The translations under genes and the position numbers were made by a program. A model generated the notes under the pieces. It worked only from the letters and a program-made list of their open reading frames with translations, was not told the DNA's origin and made no database searches. Shown here in pieces: positions 16,200-23,282 of a stretch of 64,000 bases of DNA (position 1 is the stretch's first letter; each line of letters begins with the position of its first letter). The stretch is from Agromyces sp. H66. Lineage in GTDB: Bacteria; Actinomycetota; Actinomycetes; Actinomycetales; Microbacteriaceae. Where the stretch lies: positions 455,894-519,893 of the forward strand of contig NZ_SJZG01000002.1 of assembly GCF_004959775.1 (NCBI RefSeq), given 5' to 3'.

Positions 16200-17582
16200 T
16201 CACGCCTCGCCGCGGCCCCACGTGGTGTTCAGGTGCGACTGGGAGTCGCGCTCGAGCGACAGCGGGCCCCCGACCGCGTAGTACCGCTGGCCGGCGACGA
16301 TCAGGTCCTCGGCGGGGAACTTGGTGATCACCTCGCAGCCGTCGGCGGTGACCACGACCTCCTCCTCGATGCGCGCCGCGCCCCAGCCGTCGGCCGATGG
16401 CCAGTACGTCTCGAGGGCGAAGACCATGCCCTCCTGTAGCACCTCGGGGTGCTCGAACGACACCAGCCGGGAGAAGATCGGCTTCTCCCAGATCGACAGG
16501 CCCACGCCGTGCCCGTACTGCAGGGCGAACGCGGCCTCCTCGTCGGGGAAGCCGAACTCCTCGGCCTTCGGCCAGACCGCGCAGATGTCGGCCGTCGTCG
16601 CGCCGGGACGCACGAGCGCGATCGCCCGGTCCATGTACTCACGCGCCTTCTTGTACGCGTCGCGCTGCGCCGAGCTCGCCGAGCCGACCGCGAACGTGCG
16701 GTAGTAGCAGGTGCGGTAGCCGTTGAACGAGTGCAGGATGTCGAAGAACGCGGGATCGCCCGGTCGGATGAGGCGGTCGGAGAACACGTGCGGATGCGGC
16801 GAGCACCGCTCCCCCGAGATCGCGTTGACGCCCTCGACGTACTCGGAGCCGAGGTCGTACAGGGTCTTCGCCACGAGGCCCACCGCCTCGTTCTCCCGTA
16901 CCCCGGGGCGGAGGAACCGGTACAGCTCCTCGTACGCGGCATCGACCATCGAGGCCGCCTGCGTGAGCAAGCGGATCTCGTCGCCGGTCTTGATGCGCCG
17001 GGCCTCCATGAAGACCTGCTGCCCGTCGACGACCTCGATGCCCTCTCGCTGCAGCGCGAACAGGATCGGCAACTCGATCACGTCGACGCCGAGCGGCTGG
17101 CCGGCGACGCCGAACTTATCGAGCTCGCGCTTGACCTTCTTCGCCACCCCCTCGGCGATCTCGGCGTCGGGCGGGAACGCCCCGCGCAGCGTCGAGATGC
17201 CGGCCCGCGCGCCGCTCTCGAGGCGGGGCCGCTTCGCTCCCTCGTGCGGCGCGTTCGGGTCGGCGTCCAGCTCGGCCGAGGTGACGTCGAGCCACGGATT
17301 GTAGAGCTTGTGGTGCTTGGCCGCCGAGCCGAAGTCCCACGAGATCGGATCCGTGTTCCGCGTCAACAGGCTGAACCGGATCAGCTTGTCCATCGCCCAG
17401 GTGCCGATGTGCGTCGCGGTCATGTAGCGGATGTTCGAGAAGTCGAACGCGAGCACCGCGCCCATCTCGCTCCGCTCCAGCTCCGCCTTCAGCCGGCCCA
17501 GTCGGTCGTCGCGGAGGCGGTCGAAGTCGACCCGCGCCTCCCAATCGACCGCGTTCGTCCCGGTCGTGCCCGTGTTCTTCAT
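16200..17582 (-). CDS. M24-family (Xaa-Pro peptidase/creatinase fold) hydrolase with altered metal site
   Basis: 460 residues. The N-terminal creatinase-like domain (about 1-215) is followed by the pita-bread domain. Expected metal ligands: first Asp in AFFDILHSF, then the second ligand position, 11 residues on, is Cys in NGYRTCYYRTF instead of Asp; His in YGHGVGLS, Glu in FALETYWP and Glu in RIEEEVVV are kept. It could be a peptidase, a creatinase-type amidinohydrolase or a lyase such as DddP; the altered site argues against a standard di-metal peptidase. ATG 17582 follows AAGGGG. Location beside the GntR-controlled genes suggests a catabolic role. Confidence 0.85.
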   Translation of the reverse strand: MKNTGTTGTNAVDWEARVDFDRLRDDRLGRLKAELERSEMGAVLAFDFSNIRYMTATHIGTWAMDKLIRFSLLTRNTDPISWDFGSAAKHHKLYNPWLDVTSAELDADPNAPHEGAKRPRLESGARAGISTLRGAFPPDAEIAEGVAKKVKRELDKFGVAGQPLGVDVIELPILFALQREGIEVVDGQQVFMEARRIKTGDEIRLLTQAASMVDAAYEELYRFLRPGVRENEAVGLVAKTLYDLGSEYVEGVNAISGERCSPHPHVFSDRLIRPGDPAFFDILHSFNGYRTCYYRTFAVGSASSAQRDAYKKAREYMDRAIALVRPGATTADICAVWPKAEEFGFPDEEAAFALQYGHGVGLSIWEKPIFSRLVSFEHPEVLQEGMVFALETYWPSADGWGAARIEEEVVVTADGCEVITKFPAEDLIVAGQRYYAVGGPLSLERDSQSHLNTTWGRGEA

Positions 17583-17633
17583 CGAATCCCCTTGGTCAGG
17601 GCCTGGCGGCCGTGAAGCATGACGGCAATTGTC

Positions 17634-17685
17634 CAGTCTCAATGTACAGCAGACAGCAGATCAGCGGCTGCCACCAGTGAGACTG
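17634..17685. promoter_or_regulatory. Inverted repeat upstream of the M24 gene
   Basis: CAGTCTCA (17634-17641) and TGAGACTG (17678-17685) are perfect inverted 8-mers 36 bp apart, in the gap between the flavin reductase and M24 genes. Nearby AATTGTCCAGT loosely resembles the ATTGCATCCAGT operator at 13969. A plausible control region for the M24 gene; apart from this, 17583-17756 shows no clear element. Confidence 0.35.
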
Positions 17686-17756
17686 AACACACACCCGACC
17701 CGGCTCCGCAGCAAACGTGCTGCGCGCGGCGGACCGCCTCGAGGCTCAGGGCGACG

Positions 17757-18386
17757 TCAGCTGACGGATGCCCCGGGCCGCCGCATCCGGAACCGGGCGC
17801 CCTCGCTGATCGTGAAGTAGTCGGCCGGTCCCCCGCCGCGGAGGATCGGCTCGCCGGCCACCGTGTCGTAGATGCCGCTCGCCACGAGGTCGCGCCGGAT
17901 GTGGATCATGACCGCCTCGCCGAGCACGAGCCAGGCGTCGAGCTCGCTGCCCGAGGCATCCGTCAACCGGTGGATCGCGCTCACCCGGCCCTCGAACGCG
18001 ACCGGGGTCGCGGCGACCCGCGGCGGCGCGACGAGCGTCGACGGCACCGCCTCGAGCCCGGCGAGGTCGAACTCGTCGACGTCGCCCGGCACCTCGGATG
18101 AGGTCGCGTTGACCGCCTCTGCGAGCGACCGGGTCGCGAGGTTCCACACGAACTCGCCGGTCTCGGAGATGTTCGCGACCGAGTCCTTCCAGCGGGTGCT
18201 CGAGAAGCCGATGATCGGCGGCCGGTAGTTGAACAGGTTGAAGAAGCTGTACGGCGCGAGGTTGCGCGTGCCGTCGGCGGCGAGCGACGAGATCCATCCG
18301 ATCGGGCGCGGCGCGACGATCTGGTTGAGCGGATCGTGCGCGAGGCCGTGGCCGAGTCGGGGCTCGTAGCTGTGCAGGATGCTCAC
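17757..18386 (-). CDS. Flavin reductase-like domain protein (FMN-binding split barrel)
   Basis: 209 residues of the flavin_reduct family: PLNQIVAPRPIGWISSLAADGTRNLAPYSFFNLFNYRPPIIGF (about residues 19-61) carries the flavin-binding signature, and WKDSVANISETGEFVWNLATRSLAEAVNATS follows. Such proteins supply reduced flavin to two-component oxygenases or act as FMN oxidoreductases. The start is GTG 18386, with TAGTCT six bases upstream, so the transcript is probably leaderless and separate from the nitronate monooxygenase operon upstream. A second, divergent relative is at 19674. Confidence 0.87.
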   Translation of the reverse strand: MSILHSYEPRLGHGLAHDPLNQIVAPRPIGWISSLAADGTRNLAPYSFFNLFNYRPPIIGFSSTRWKDSVANISETGEFVWNLATRSLAEAVNATSSEVPGDVDEFDLAGLEAVPSTLVAPPRVAATPVAFEGRVSAIHRLTDASGSELDAWLVLGEAVMIHIRRDLVASGIYDTVAGEPILRGGGPADYFTISEGARFRMRRPGASVS

Positions 18387-18413
18387 CGGTCCAGACTAGG
18401 CGGGCCGCCCTCG

Positions 18414-18486
18414 CAACTGAGGAGATCACGGCAACCGAGGTCGAACCCGACGCGGGCGACCGCAGACGGCGCGATCTCCTCAGTTG
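18414..18486. repeat. Inverted repeat with 14-bp perfect arms
   Basis: CAACTGAGGAGATC (18414-18427) and GATCTCCTCAGTTG (18473-18486) enclose a 45-nt loop. It lies between the stop of the nitronate monooxygenase gene and the leaderless promoter of the next gene. It could act as a terminator, but the long loop and symmetric tips are more like a small dispersed intergenic repeat. Confidence 0.5.
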
Positions 18487-18498
18487 AGCCAGGCCACG

Positions 18499-19539
18499 CT
18501 ACGGCAGCCCCGCCGCCAGCTCGTCGAACACCGCGCCGGCGTCGGCCTCGCGCGCGAGCGCTGCGGCCTGGCCCGCCCAGAGCGACTGCAGCTCGCCGAG
18601 ACCGCGTCGGCCGGCCTCGGCGCGGAAGCGCCCGGTGAGCCAGTTCTGCACCGGAAACGGCGCAACGACTCCCCTAGCCTCGATCGTGCGCATGGCACGG
18701 TTCGGGATGCCGCGAGCGAGACGTCCGCTCATGGCGCGGGTCAGCACGGAGCCGTGCGCCGGCGTCTGCGTGATGGCCCGGCGGTGCGCGTCGGTCGTGG
18801 CCGACTGCTCGGTGCGCAGGAACGCCGTGCCGACCTGCACGCCCGAGGCGCCGAGCGCGAAGGCCGCGGCGACGCCACGCCGGTCGGCGATCCCGCCGGC
18901 GGCGATCACGGGCACCTCCACCGCGTCGGCCACCTGCGGCAGCAGGGCGAAGATGCCGACGAGCGACTCCTCGGCGGGCCGCAGGAACGACACGCGATGC
19001 CCGCCGGCCTCCGGCCCGGTCGCCACGATCGCGTCGGCGCCGCCGCGTTCGAGCGCGACCGCCTCGTCGACGTTCGTCGCGGTGCCGACCACGGCGATCC
19101 CCATCGCGTGTGCAGCCTCGACGACCGCTGCCGATGGAACGCCGAACACGAAGCTCACCGCCGCGGGCCGCGCCTCGAGCACGGCGTCGAGCTGCGCCTC
19201 GAAGGGTGGCAGGTACCGGTCGGGCCGCTCGGGCAGCTCGAGCCCGAGTTCATCGAAGAACGGCAGGAGGGCGCGAGCGTATCGCTGGAACTCCTCGGCC
19301 GGCACCTGCTCCACCTCGTCGTGCGGCACCCAGAGATTGAGGGCGAACGGCCGGTCGGTGGCGGCCCGCAGCGCCGCCGCCGTCTCGAGGATGCGTGCGG
19401 GGTCGTATCCGTAGAGCCCGTACGAGCCCAGTCCGCCCCGCTCGCTGACGGCGGCGGTGAGCTCGATCGACGAGAGTCCGCCGAACGGTCCGAGCACGAT
19501 CGGCCGCTCGACGCCGAGCAGCTCCGCGAGGTCAGGCAT
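18499..19539 (-). CDS. Nitronate monooxygenase-family flavoprotein
   Basis: 346 residues of the 2-nitropropane dioxygenase / nitronate monooxygenase TIM barrel: PIVLGPFGGLSSIELTAAVSERGGLGSYGLYG at the N-terminus, AVVGTATNVDEAVALERGGADAIVATGPEAGGH (about 135-167, ending in the conserved GxEAGGH), VIAAGGIADRRGVAAAFALGASGVQVGTAFLRTEQS (FMN phosphate-binding). It oxidises nitronates or related nitroalkane toxins using FMN. The ATG at 19539 lies inside the end of the zinc-ribbon gene (8-bp overlap), showing translational coupling with that small gene and the flavin reductase upstream. Confidence 0.9.
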   Translation of the reverse strand: MPDLAELLGVERPIVLGPFGGLSSIELTAAVSERGGLGSYGLYGYDPARILETAAALRAATDRPFALNLWVPHDEVEQVPAEEFQRYARALLPFFDELGLELPERPDRYLPPFEAQLDAVLEARPAAVSFVFGVPSAAVVEAAHAMGIAVVGTATNVDEAVALERGGADAIVATGPEAGGHRVSFLRPAEESLVGIFALLPQVADAVEVPVIAAGGIADRRGVAAAFALGASGVQVGTAFLRTEQSATTDAHRRAITQTPAHGSVLTRAMSGRLARGIPNRAMRTIEARGVVAPFPVQNWLTGRFRAEAGRRGLGELQSLWAGQAAALAREADAGAVFDELAAGLP

Positions 19540-19684
19540 CGTCGGTCTCCTGTTCGGCCGGAACGGCCCCGCAGTGCCAGCACGGCCGCGTCGCGGCATC
19601 CGGTGCGCCCTCGGTCATGGCGCCGCACTCGGGGCACACGCGACCGAGCCAGCAGACGGCATCGCCGCCGTATTCAGCGGGCAT
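19532..19684 (-). CDS. 50-residue zinc-ribbon protein
   Basis: A short minus-strand frame from ATG 19684 to TGA 19532 encodes MPAEYGGDAVCWLGRVCPEC and continues with a second knuckle CWHC. Cys-Pro-Glu-Cys and Cys-Trp-His-Cys are spaced as a rubredoxin/zinc-ribbon pair; one additional Cys (VCWLG) precedes them. The start overlaps the end of the flavin reductase by 11 bp and its end overlaps the nitronate monooxygenase ATG by 8 bp, so it is wedged between two redox enzymes in one operon. It may bind Zn or Fe and pass electrons or hold the partners together. Confidence 0.7.
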   Translation of the reverse strand: MPAEYGGDAVCWLGRVCPECGAMTEGAPDAATRPCWHCGAVPAEQETDDA

Positions 19685-20339
19685 CGGCCACCGCCCGCTG
19701 CGGCGCGGTGGGGCTCGAGCGCGTCCAGCCGAGCTCCTCGCCGAGGTCGAAGTAGTGCTTGAAGCTGTAGATGAGCGGCTGCCACGCTCGCGGGTCGATG
19801 TGGTCGCCGTCGGCGACGATGCCGGGTGCGGCGTGCACGCGCACGACCTCCGCCTCGACGAGCACGTAGTCGTCGTTCCAGCCGGGCGTCATGCGGCGCA
19901 CCTCGGCCTCGAACTGCAGCGCGCACTCGCGCACGCGCGGCGGCGTCACGAGGTCGGATGCCTCGGCGTGCAGTCCCGCCGCCGCGAACTTCTCGGGTTC
20001 GTGGCGATACCGGTCTGACTTCGCGGGCGGCACCGGGTGGCGTGCCGTGAGCGCGGCGAGGCGCTCGACGGCCTCCCAGTGCGACCCCGAGGGGAAGTTC
20101 ACCGTGAGCTGCGGCAGCCGCCGGAGGTTCTCGACGGTCTGCCCGTCGGTCTCGAGGCCGAGCGCGAGCATCTGCCCGAGCGCCCAGTACGACGACGCCG
20201 GCGCCAGGTTGGCGGAGCCGTCGGGGTTCTCGCTCGCGACGAGGAACACCGGCGTGCCCACGTACAGGATCTTCGGTCGGATGACCCGTCGGTCATCGGT
20301 GGGGTCGTCGAGGTCGTTCGCCTGGTTCACGCCGTTCAT
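19674..20339 (-). CDS. Flavin reductase-family protein
   Basis: 221 residues with an FMN-binding split-barrel: ILYVGTPVFLVASENPDGSANLAPASSYWALGQMLALGL (about residues 24-62), LPQLTVNFPSGSHWEAVERLAALTARHPVPP, and YVLVEAEVVRVHAAPGIV. It resembles DIM6/NTAB-like flavoproteins reducing FMN for an oxygenase or acting as a detoxifying flavoenzyme. ATG 20339 overlaps the DUF952 stop (ATGA); its 3' end overlaps the zinc-ribbon ATG. It belongs to a five-gene operon that also holds nitronate monooxygenase. Confidence 0.86.
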   Translation of the reverse strand: MNGVNQANDLDDPTDDRRVIRPKILYVGTPVFLVASENPDGSANLAPASSYWALGQMLALGLETDGQTVENLRRLPQLTVNFPSGSHWEAVERLAALTARHPVPPAKSDRYRHEPEKFAAAGLHAEASDLVTPPRVRECALQFEAEVRRMTPGWNDDYVLVEAEVVRVHAAPGIVADGDHIDPRAWQPLIYSFKHYFDLGEELGWTRSSPTAPQRAVADAR

Positions 20340-20716
20340 GCCTCCGGTCCGCTGAGTTGGGTCGGTGCCAGCCAGCGGTCGCCGTCGCGGACGGCCGGCA
20401 GGACGTCGATCACGATCGCGGGGTCGTTCGACTCGATCGCGCCCAGCACCCGGACGCCGCCACGATCGTCGGATGCCTCCACCGGCACGCCGCTCGCCAC
20501 GAGCGCGTCCGCATCGAGCACGACCACGACCACCGGAAGGTGCAGGTCGGCGTACCGCTCGTCGAGCACGCGCTGCACGCCCGCGGCGTCGCACGCGCGG
20601 AGGTATCCCTCGTCGTCGAGCGAGCGTCCGCGCGTGGAGACCTCGTACTGGCCGAGCAACTGGCTCATCCCCCAGTCGTCCTCGATCGCGACGTGGTGGA
20701 TGCGTCGGCCGCCCAT
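20336..20716 (-). CDS. DUF952-family protein
   Basis: 126 residues with the DUF952 pattern: IHHVAIEDDWGMSQLLGQYEVSTRGRSLDDEGYLRACDAAGVQRVLDERYADLHLPVVVVVLDADAL, then VRVLGAIESNDPAIVIDVLPAVRDGDRW. The fold resembles ADP-ribosyl-transferase-like families, and DUF952 proteins are suspected of related chemistry; there is no proven activity. The stop overlaps the flavin-reductase start, and the next upstream gene ends one base before this ATG, so it is deeply embedded in the operon. Confidence 0.8.
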   Translation of the reverse strand: MGGRRIHHVAIEDDWGMSQLLGQYEVSTRGRSLDDEGYLRACDAAGVQRVLDERYADLHLPVVVVVLDADALVASGVPVEASDDRGGVRVLGAIESNDPAIVIDVLPAVRDGDRWLAPTQLSGPEA

Positions 20717-20717
20717 G

Positions 20718-21239
20718 TCAGCCCGCCGCTCGGACGTGGGCGAGGGTCAGCCCGATCGGGATGCTGATGATGAGGGCGGCGAGCATCACGCGGTAGAGGA
20801 CCGCGCGAGCCAGTGCCCGGTGCGCCCAGGTCGCGGCCATCGCGGCGACCAGCGCGGCCAGCAGCAGGACGCCTCCGGCATCGACGACGATCGGCGTCGC
20901 CGTGAGCGTGCCGACGATGACGAGCAGGTTGCCGCCGTTCCACGCGGCGAGCGTCGCACGCAGCCGAGCGGCCGAGGCATCCGCGGTTCGGAGCACCCGG
21001 TGCTGCGCGGCGAGGCAGCACTGCGCGACCCCGGCGACGAGCACGAGATACGCGGCGAGCCAGCTGCCCTTCGCGAGCTCGAGCGGGCCGGTGACCGCGG
21101 CGACCAGGCCGCCGATGACGATGAGGGCGGCGCCGACCGCGAAGCCGGCTCGGCCCACCCGATCCACGAGTGCCGGGGTCTTCGCCTCGTCGGGCGCGAG
21201 GGGATCGCGCTCGATGAGGGGCTCACGTCGAAGGGTCAC
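20718..21239 (-). CDS. Polytopic membrane protein of unknown function
   Basis: 173 residues, four or five transmembrane helices (AGFAVGAALIVIGGLVAAVTG, WLAAYLVLVAGVAQCCLA, LLVIVGTLTATPIVVDAGGVLLLAALVAAM, VLYRVMLAALIISIPIGLTL). Cysteines sit in the second helix (QCCLA). GTG 21239 with GGTGAG upstream is preferred; a TTG at 21257 is the alternative. First gene of the minus-strand operon, divergent from the truncated hemoglobin gene, with shared operator-like repeats between them. A role in that redox or NO module is inference. Confidence 0.7.
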   Translation of the reverse strand: MTLRREPLIERDPLAPDEAKTPALVDRVGRAGFAVGAALIVIGGLVAAVTGPLELAKGSWLAAYLVLVAGVAQCCLAAQHRVLRTADASAARLRATLAAWNGGNLLVIVGTLTATPIVVDAGGVLLLAALVAAMAATWAHRALARAVLYRVMLAALIISIPIGLTLAHVRAAG

Positions 21240-21261
21240 GTCGCGCTCACCGTCCAAGGTT

Positions 21262-21292
21262 GATTTAACCGCAACACTATCCGGTTTAATCG
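21262..21292. promoter_or_regulatory. Operator-like repeats between divergent redox operons
   Basis: TTTAACCG (21264-21271) and TTTAATCG (21285-21292) recur 21 bp apart; read as arms, GATTTAACCG and CGGTTTAATC are a near-palindrome. AT-rich in otherwise GC-rich DNA. The element lies just upstream of the TAGCGT -10 box (21295-21300) of the hemoglobin gene, which is six bases from its ATG. The HTH regulator encoded at 21725 is the likely ligand. Confidence 0.5.
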
Positions 21293-21306
21293 ATTAGCGT
21301 GGAAGT

Positions 21307-21735
21307 ATGACGACGCGCGACCTGCAGGACCGACACGACGTTGCCGACCTCGTCGGCGAGTTCTATCGGCGGGCATTCGCCGACCCGCTCATCGGCCGCA
21401 TCTTCACCGACGTCGCGAAGATGGACCTCGACCACCACCTGCCCATCATGTGCGACTTCTGGGAGACGGTGCTCTTCAACGCCGGGCTCTACCGGCGCAA
21501 CGCCCTGCAGGTCCATCTCGCATTGAACGCCAGGCATCCACTGCTCCCCGAGCACTTCGCGCGCTGGCTGGAGCTGTGGGTGCGCACCGTCGACGACCTG
21601 TTCCGCGGTGAGAAGGCCGAGCTCGCGAAGCTGCAGGCCGAGCGCATCGCGGGCTCGATCAGCCGCCGCATGCAGGGCCGCTCCGGCAGCGAGTTCGAAT
21701 CGATCGGCCTCCGGGAGCCGGCGGATGCGCCGTGA
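21307..21735 (+). CDS. Group III truncated hemoglobin
   Basis: 142 residues with the trHb3 pattern: LVGEFYRRAFADPLIGRIFTDVAKMDLDHHLPIMCDFWETVLFNAGLYRRNALQVHLAL and HFARWLELWVRTVDDLFRG. The conserved FY pair, the HLP motif, the HF pair before the RW tract and the proximal-type His are all visible. Group III proteins bind O2/NO and are linked to nitrosative stress in several bacteria. The ATG is leaderless (TAGCGT six bases upstream). Its stop lies inside the start of the HTH regulator gene, so the two are coupled. Confidence 0.9.
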   Translation: MTTRDLQDRHDVADLVGEFYRRAFADPLIGRIFTDVAKMDLDHHLPIMCDFWETVLFNAGLYRRNALQVHLALNARHPLLPEHFARWLELWVRTVDDLFRGEKAELAKLQAERIAGSISRRMQGRSGSEFESIGLREPADAP

Positions 21736-22411
21736 GTCCGTGACCGGCGACGTGCACGCGGTGCTCGCGTCGAGCACCCGGCGCCGGGTGCTCGGCGCGG
21801 TCGCCGACTCGGGAACCCCGATCGACGCGCTCACCATCGCCACGCAGCTCACGCTGCACGTGACCACGGTGCGCTTCCACCTCGACCAGCTCGAGGCGGC
21901 GCGGCTCGTGCGACGCCAGGTCGGAGCGGAACCGCGGCGCGGACGGCCGCGCATCCGGTATGTCGCGACGTCGAGCCCCGACGACGACAGCCGGGAGCAG
22001 CTCATCGACGTGCTCGCCGCGGCGCTCGCCGAGCGGCCCGACGGTCGAGCGAGATCGGTCGAGGCGGGTCGCCGGTGGGCGGACGCGCTGATGCCTGCGG
22101 AGGGCGGCTCGGGCGTCGAAGGCGCCGGCGACGCGGACGCGAGCGACGTCGACACGCTCGTGCGCGTGCTCGACGGCCTCGGCTTCGATCCGCTCGTCGC
22201 CGGTGACGACGTCATCAGGCTGCGCGCGTGCCCGTTCCGGGACGCCGCACGCGATCACCCGCAGGTGGTGTGCTCGGTGCACCGGGGGCTCATCGAGCAG
22301 CTCATGCAGCGCCGTGGGGGCGATCGACGTACGGAACTCATCCCCTTCGTCGAACCCGAGCTGTGCCTCGTCACGCTCGCAGGCTCCGGCGGCCGTACGC
22401 TGGACGAATGA
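21725..22411 (+). CDS. HTH transcriptional regulator with C-terminal cysteine motif
   Basis: 228 residues. The N-terminal winged HTH (about residues 9-60: VLASSTRRRVLGAVADSG, TLHVTTVRFHLDQLEAARLVRR) is ArsR/SufR-like. The C-terminal sensor has ACPFRDAARDHPQVVCSVHRGLIEQLMQ and a third Cys in EPELCLVTL, a Cys/His set resembling Fe-S or metal sites of SufR-type regulators. Middle residues (100-140) are variable. It is coupled to the hemoglobin gene and should sense NO, iron-sulfur damage or redox stress. It probably binds the repeats at 21262. Confidence 0.85.
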   Translation: MRRESVTGDVHAVLASSTRRRVLGAVADSGTPIDALTIATQLTLHVTTVRFHLDQLEAARLVRRQVGAEPRRGRPRIRYVATSSPDDDSREQLIDVLAAALAERPDGRARSVEAGRRWADALMPAEGGSGVEGAGDADASDVDTLVRVLDGLGFDPLVAGDDVIRLRACPFRDAARDHPQVVCSVHRGLIEQLMQRRGGDRRTELIPFVEPELCLVTLAGSGGRTLDE

Positions 22412-23271
22412 AGGATCCGGTGCTCATCGGCCCGGTGGACGCGCCCGACGTGCATGTGATGACGTACAACGTCCGCCGGCGCTTCCGCAACCTCCGACCG
22501 AGCAGCCCCGACCGGTGGGACCGGCGGAAGTGGCTGGTGCGGCGCATCCTCGCCGCCGAACAGCCCACGGTCCTCGGCGTGCAGGAGGCCTTCGCCGACC
22601 AGGTGCACTTCGTCGCCGAGTCGCTGGGCCCGCACTACGACTGGGTCGGGCACGGGCGCAACAAGTCGGGCGAGGGCGAGCGTTGTGCGATCTTCTACGA
22701 CACGCAGCGGCTGACGCTCTCGAGGTGGCATCAGCGCGCGCTCTCGGCGACCCCTGACCTGCCCGGATCCCGCACCTGGGGCAACCTCGTGCCGAGGATC
22801 GTCGTGTCCGCCCACTTCACGGATGTCGCGACCGAGCGCCGCCTCGCCGTCTTCAACACCCACTTCGACCATGTCTCACGTCGATCGAGGAACGCGGCCG
22901 CCCTGATGATCCATGACCTCGTGCTGGCCGAGCACGCCGCCGATCCCGACGCCGGATTCGTCGTGATGGGCGATCTCAACGCCGACGCCGGTTCGGTCGT
23001 GCACCGGCGGCTCGAGGGCGACGGCGTGCTCCGCGACGCATGGGATGTCGCGGACGAACGCCTCGGCCCGCAATGGGGAACGTTCTCGAACTATCGTCGC
23101 CGCCGGGTGGGCGGCAAGCGCATCGACCTCATCCTCGCCGGGCCCAACGTCGACGTGCTGCGCACGGGCATCAACGCCGTGCGCTTCGAGGGCGCCGCGG
23201 CATCCGACCACGAACCGGTGCAGGCCGTGCTCCGGTTCAGCGAGCCCACCGCCGACGCCGCCCGCGACTGA
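22408..23271 (+). CDS. Endonuclease/exonuclease/phosphatase-family hydrolase
   Basis: 287 residues of the EEP superfamily: VHVMTYNVRRRF (N), VLGVQEAFADQ (catalytic E), VFNTHFDHVSRRSR (H and D), FVVMGDLNADAGSVVH (D, N) and SDHEPVQAVL (C-terminal D, H) supply the Mg2+-binding and catalytic set. The substrate could be DNA, a phosphoinositide or a phosphodiester; no signal peptide. ATG overlaps the regulator stop (ATGA), and TACGCT six bases before it could also give a leaderless transcript. Confidence 0.88.
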   Translation: MKDPVLIGPVDAPDVHVMTYNVRRRFRNLRPSSPDRWDRRKWLVRRILAAEQPTVLGVQEAFADQVHFVAESLGPHYDWVGHGRNKSGEGERCAIFYDTQRLTLSRWHQRALSATPDLPGSRTWGNLVPRIVVSAHFTDVATERRLAVFNTHFDHVSRRSRNAAALMIHDLVLAEHAADPDAGFVVMGDLNADAGSVVHRRLEGDGVLRDAWDVADERLGPQWGTFSNYRRRRVGGKRIDLILAGPNVDVLRTGINAVRFEGAAASDHEPVQAVLRFSEPTADAARD

Positions 23272-23282
23272 CTCGCGGTTCG

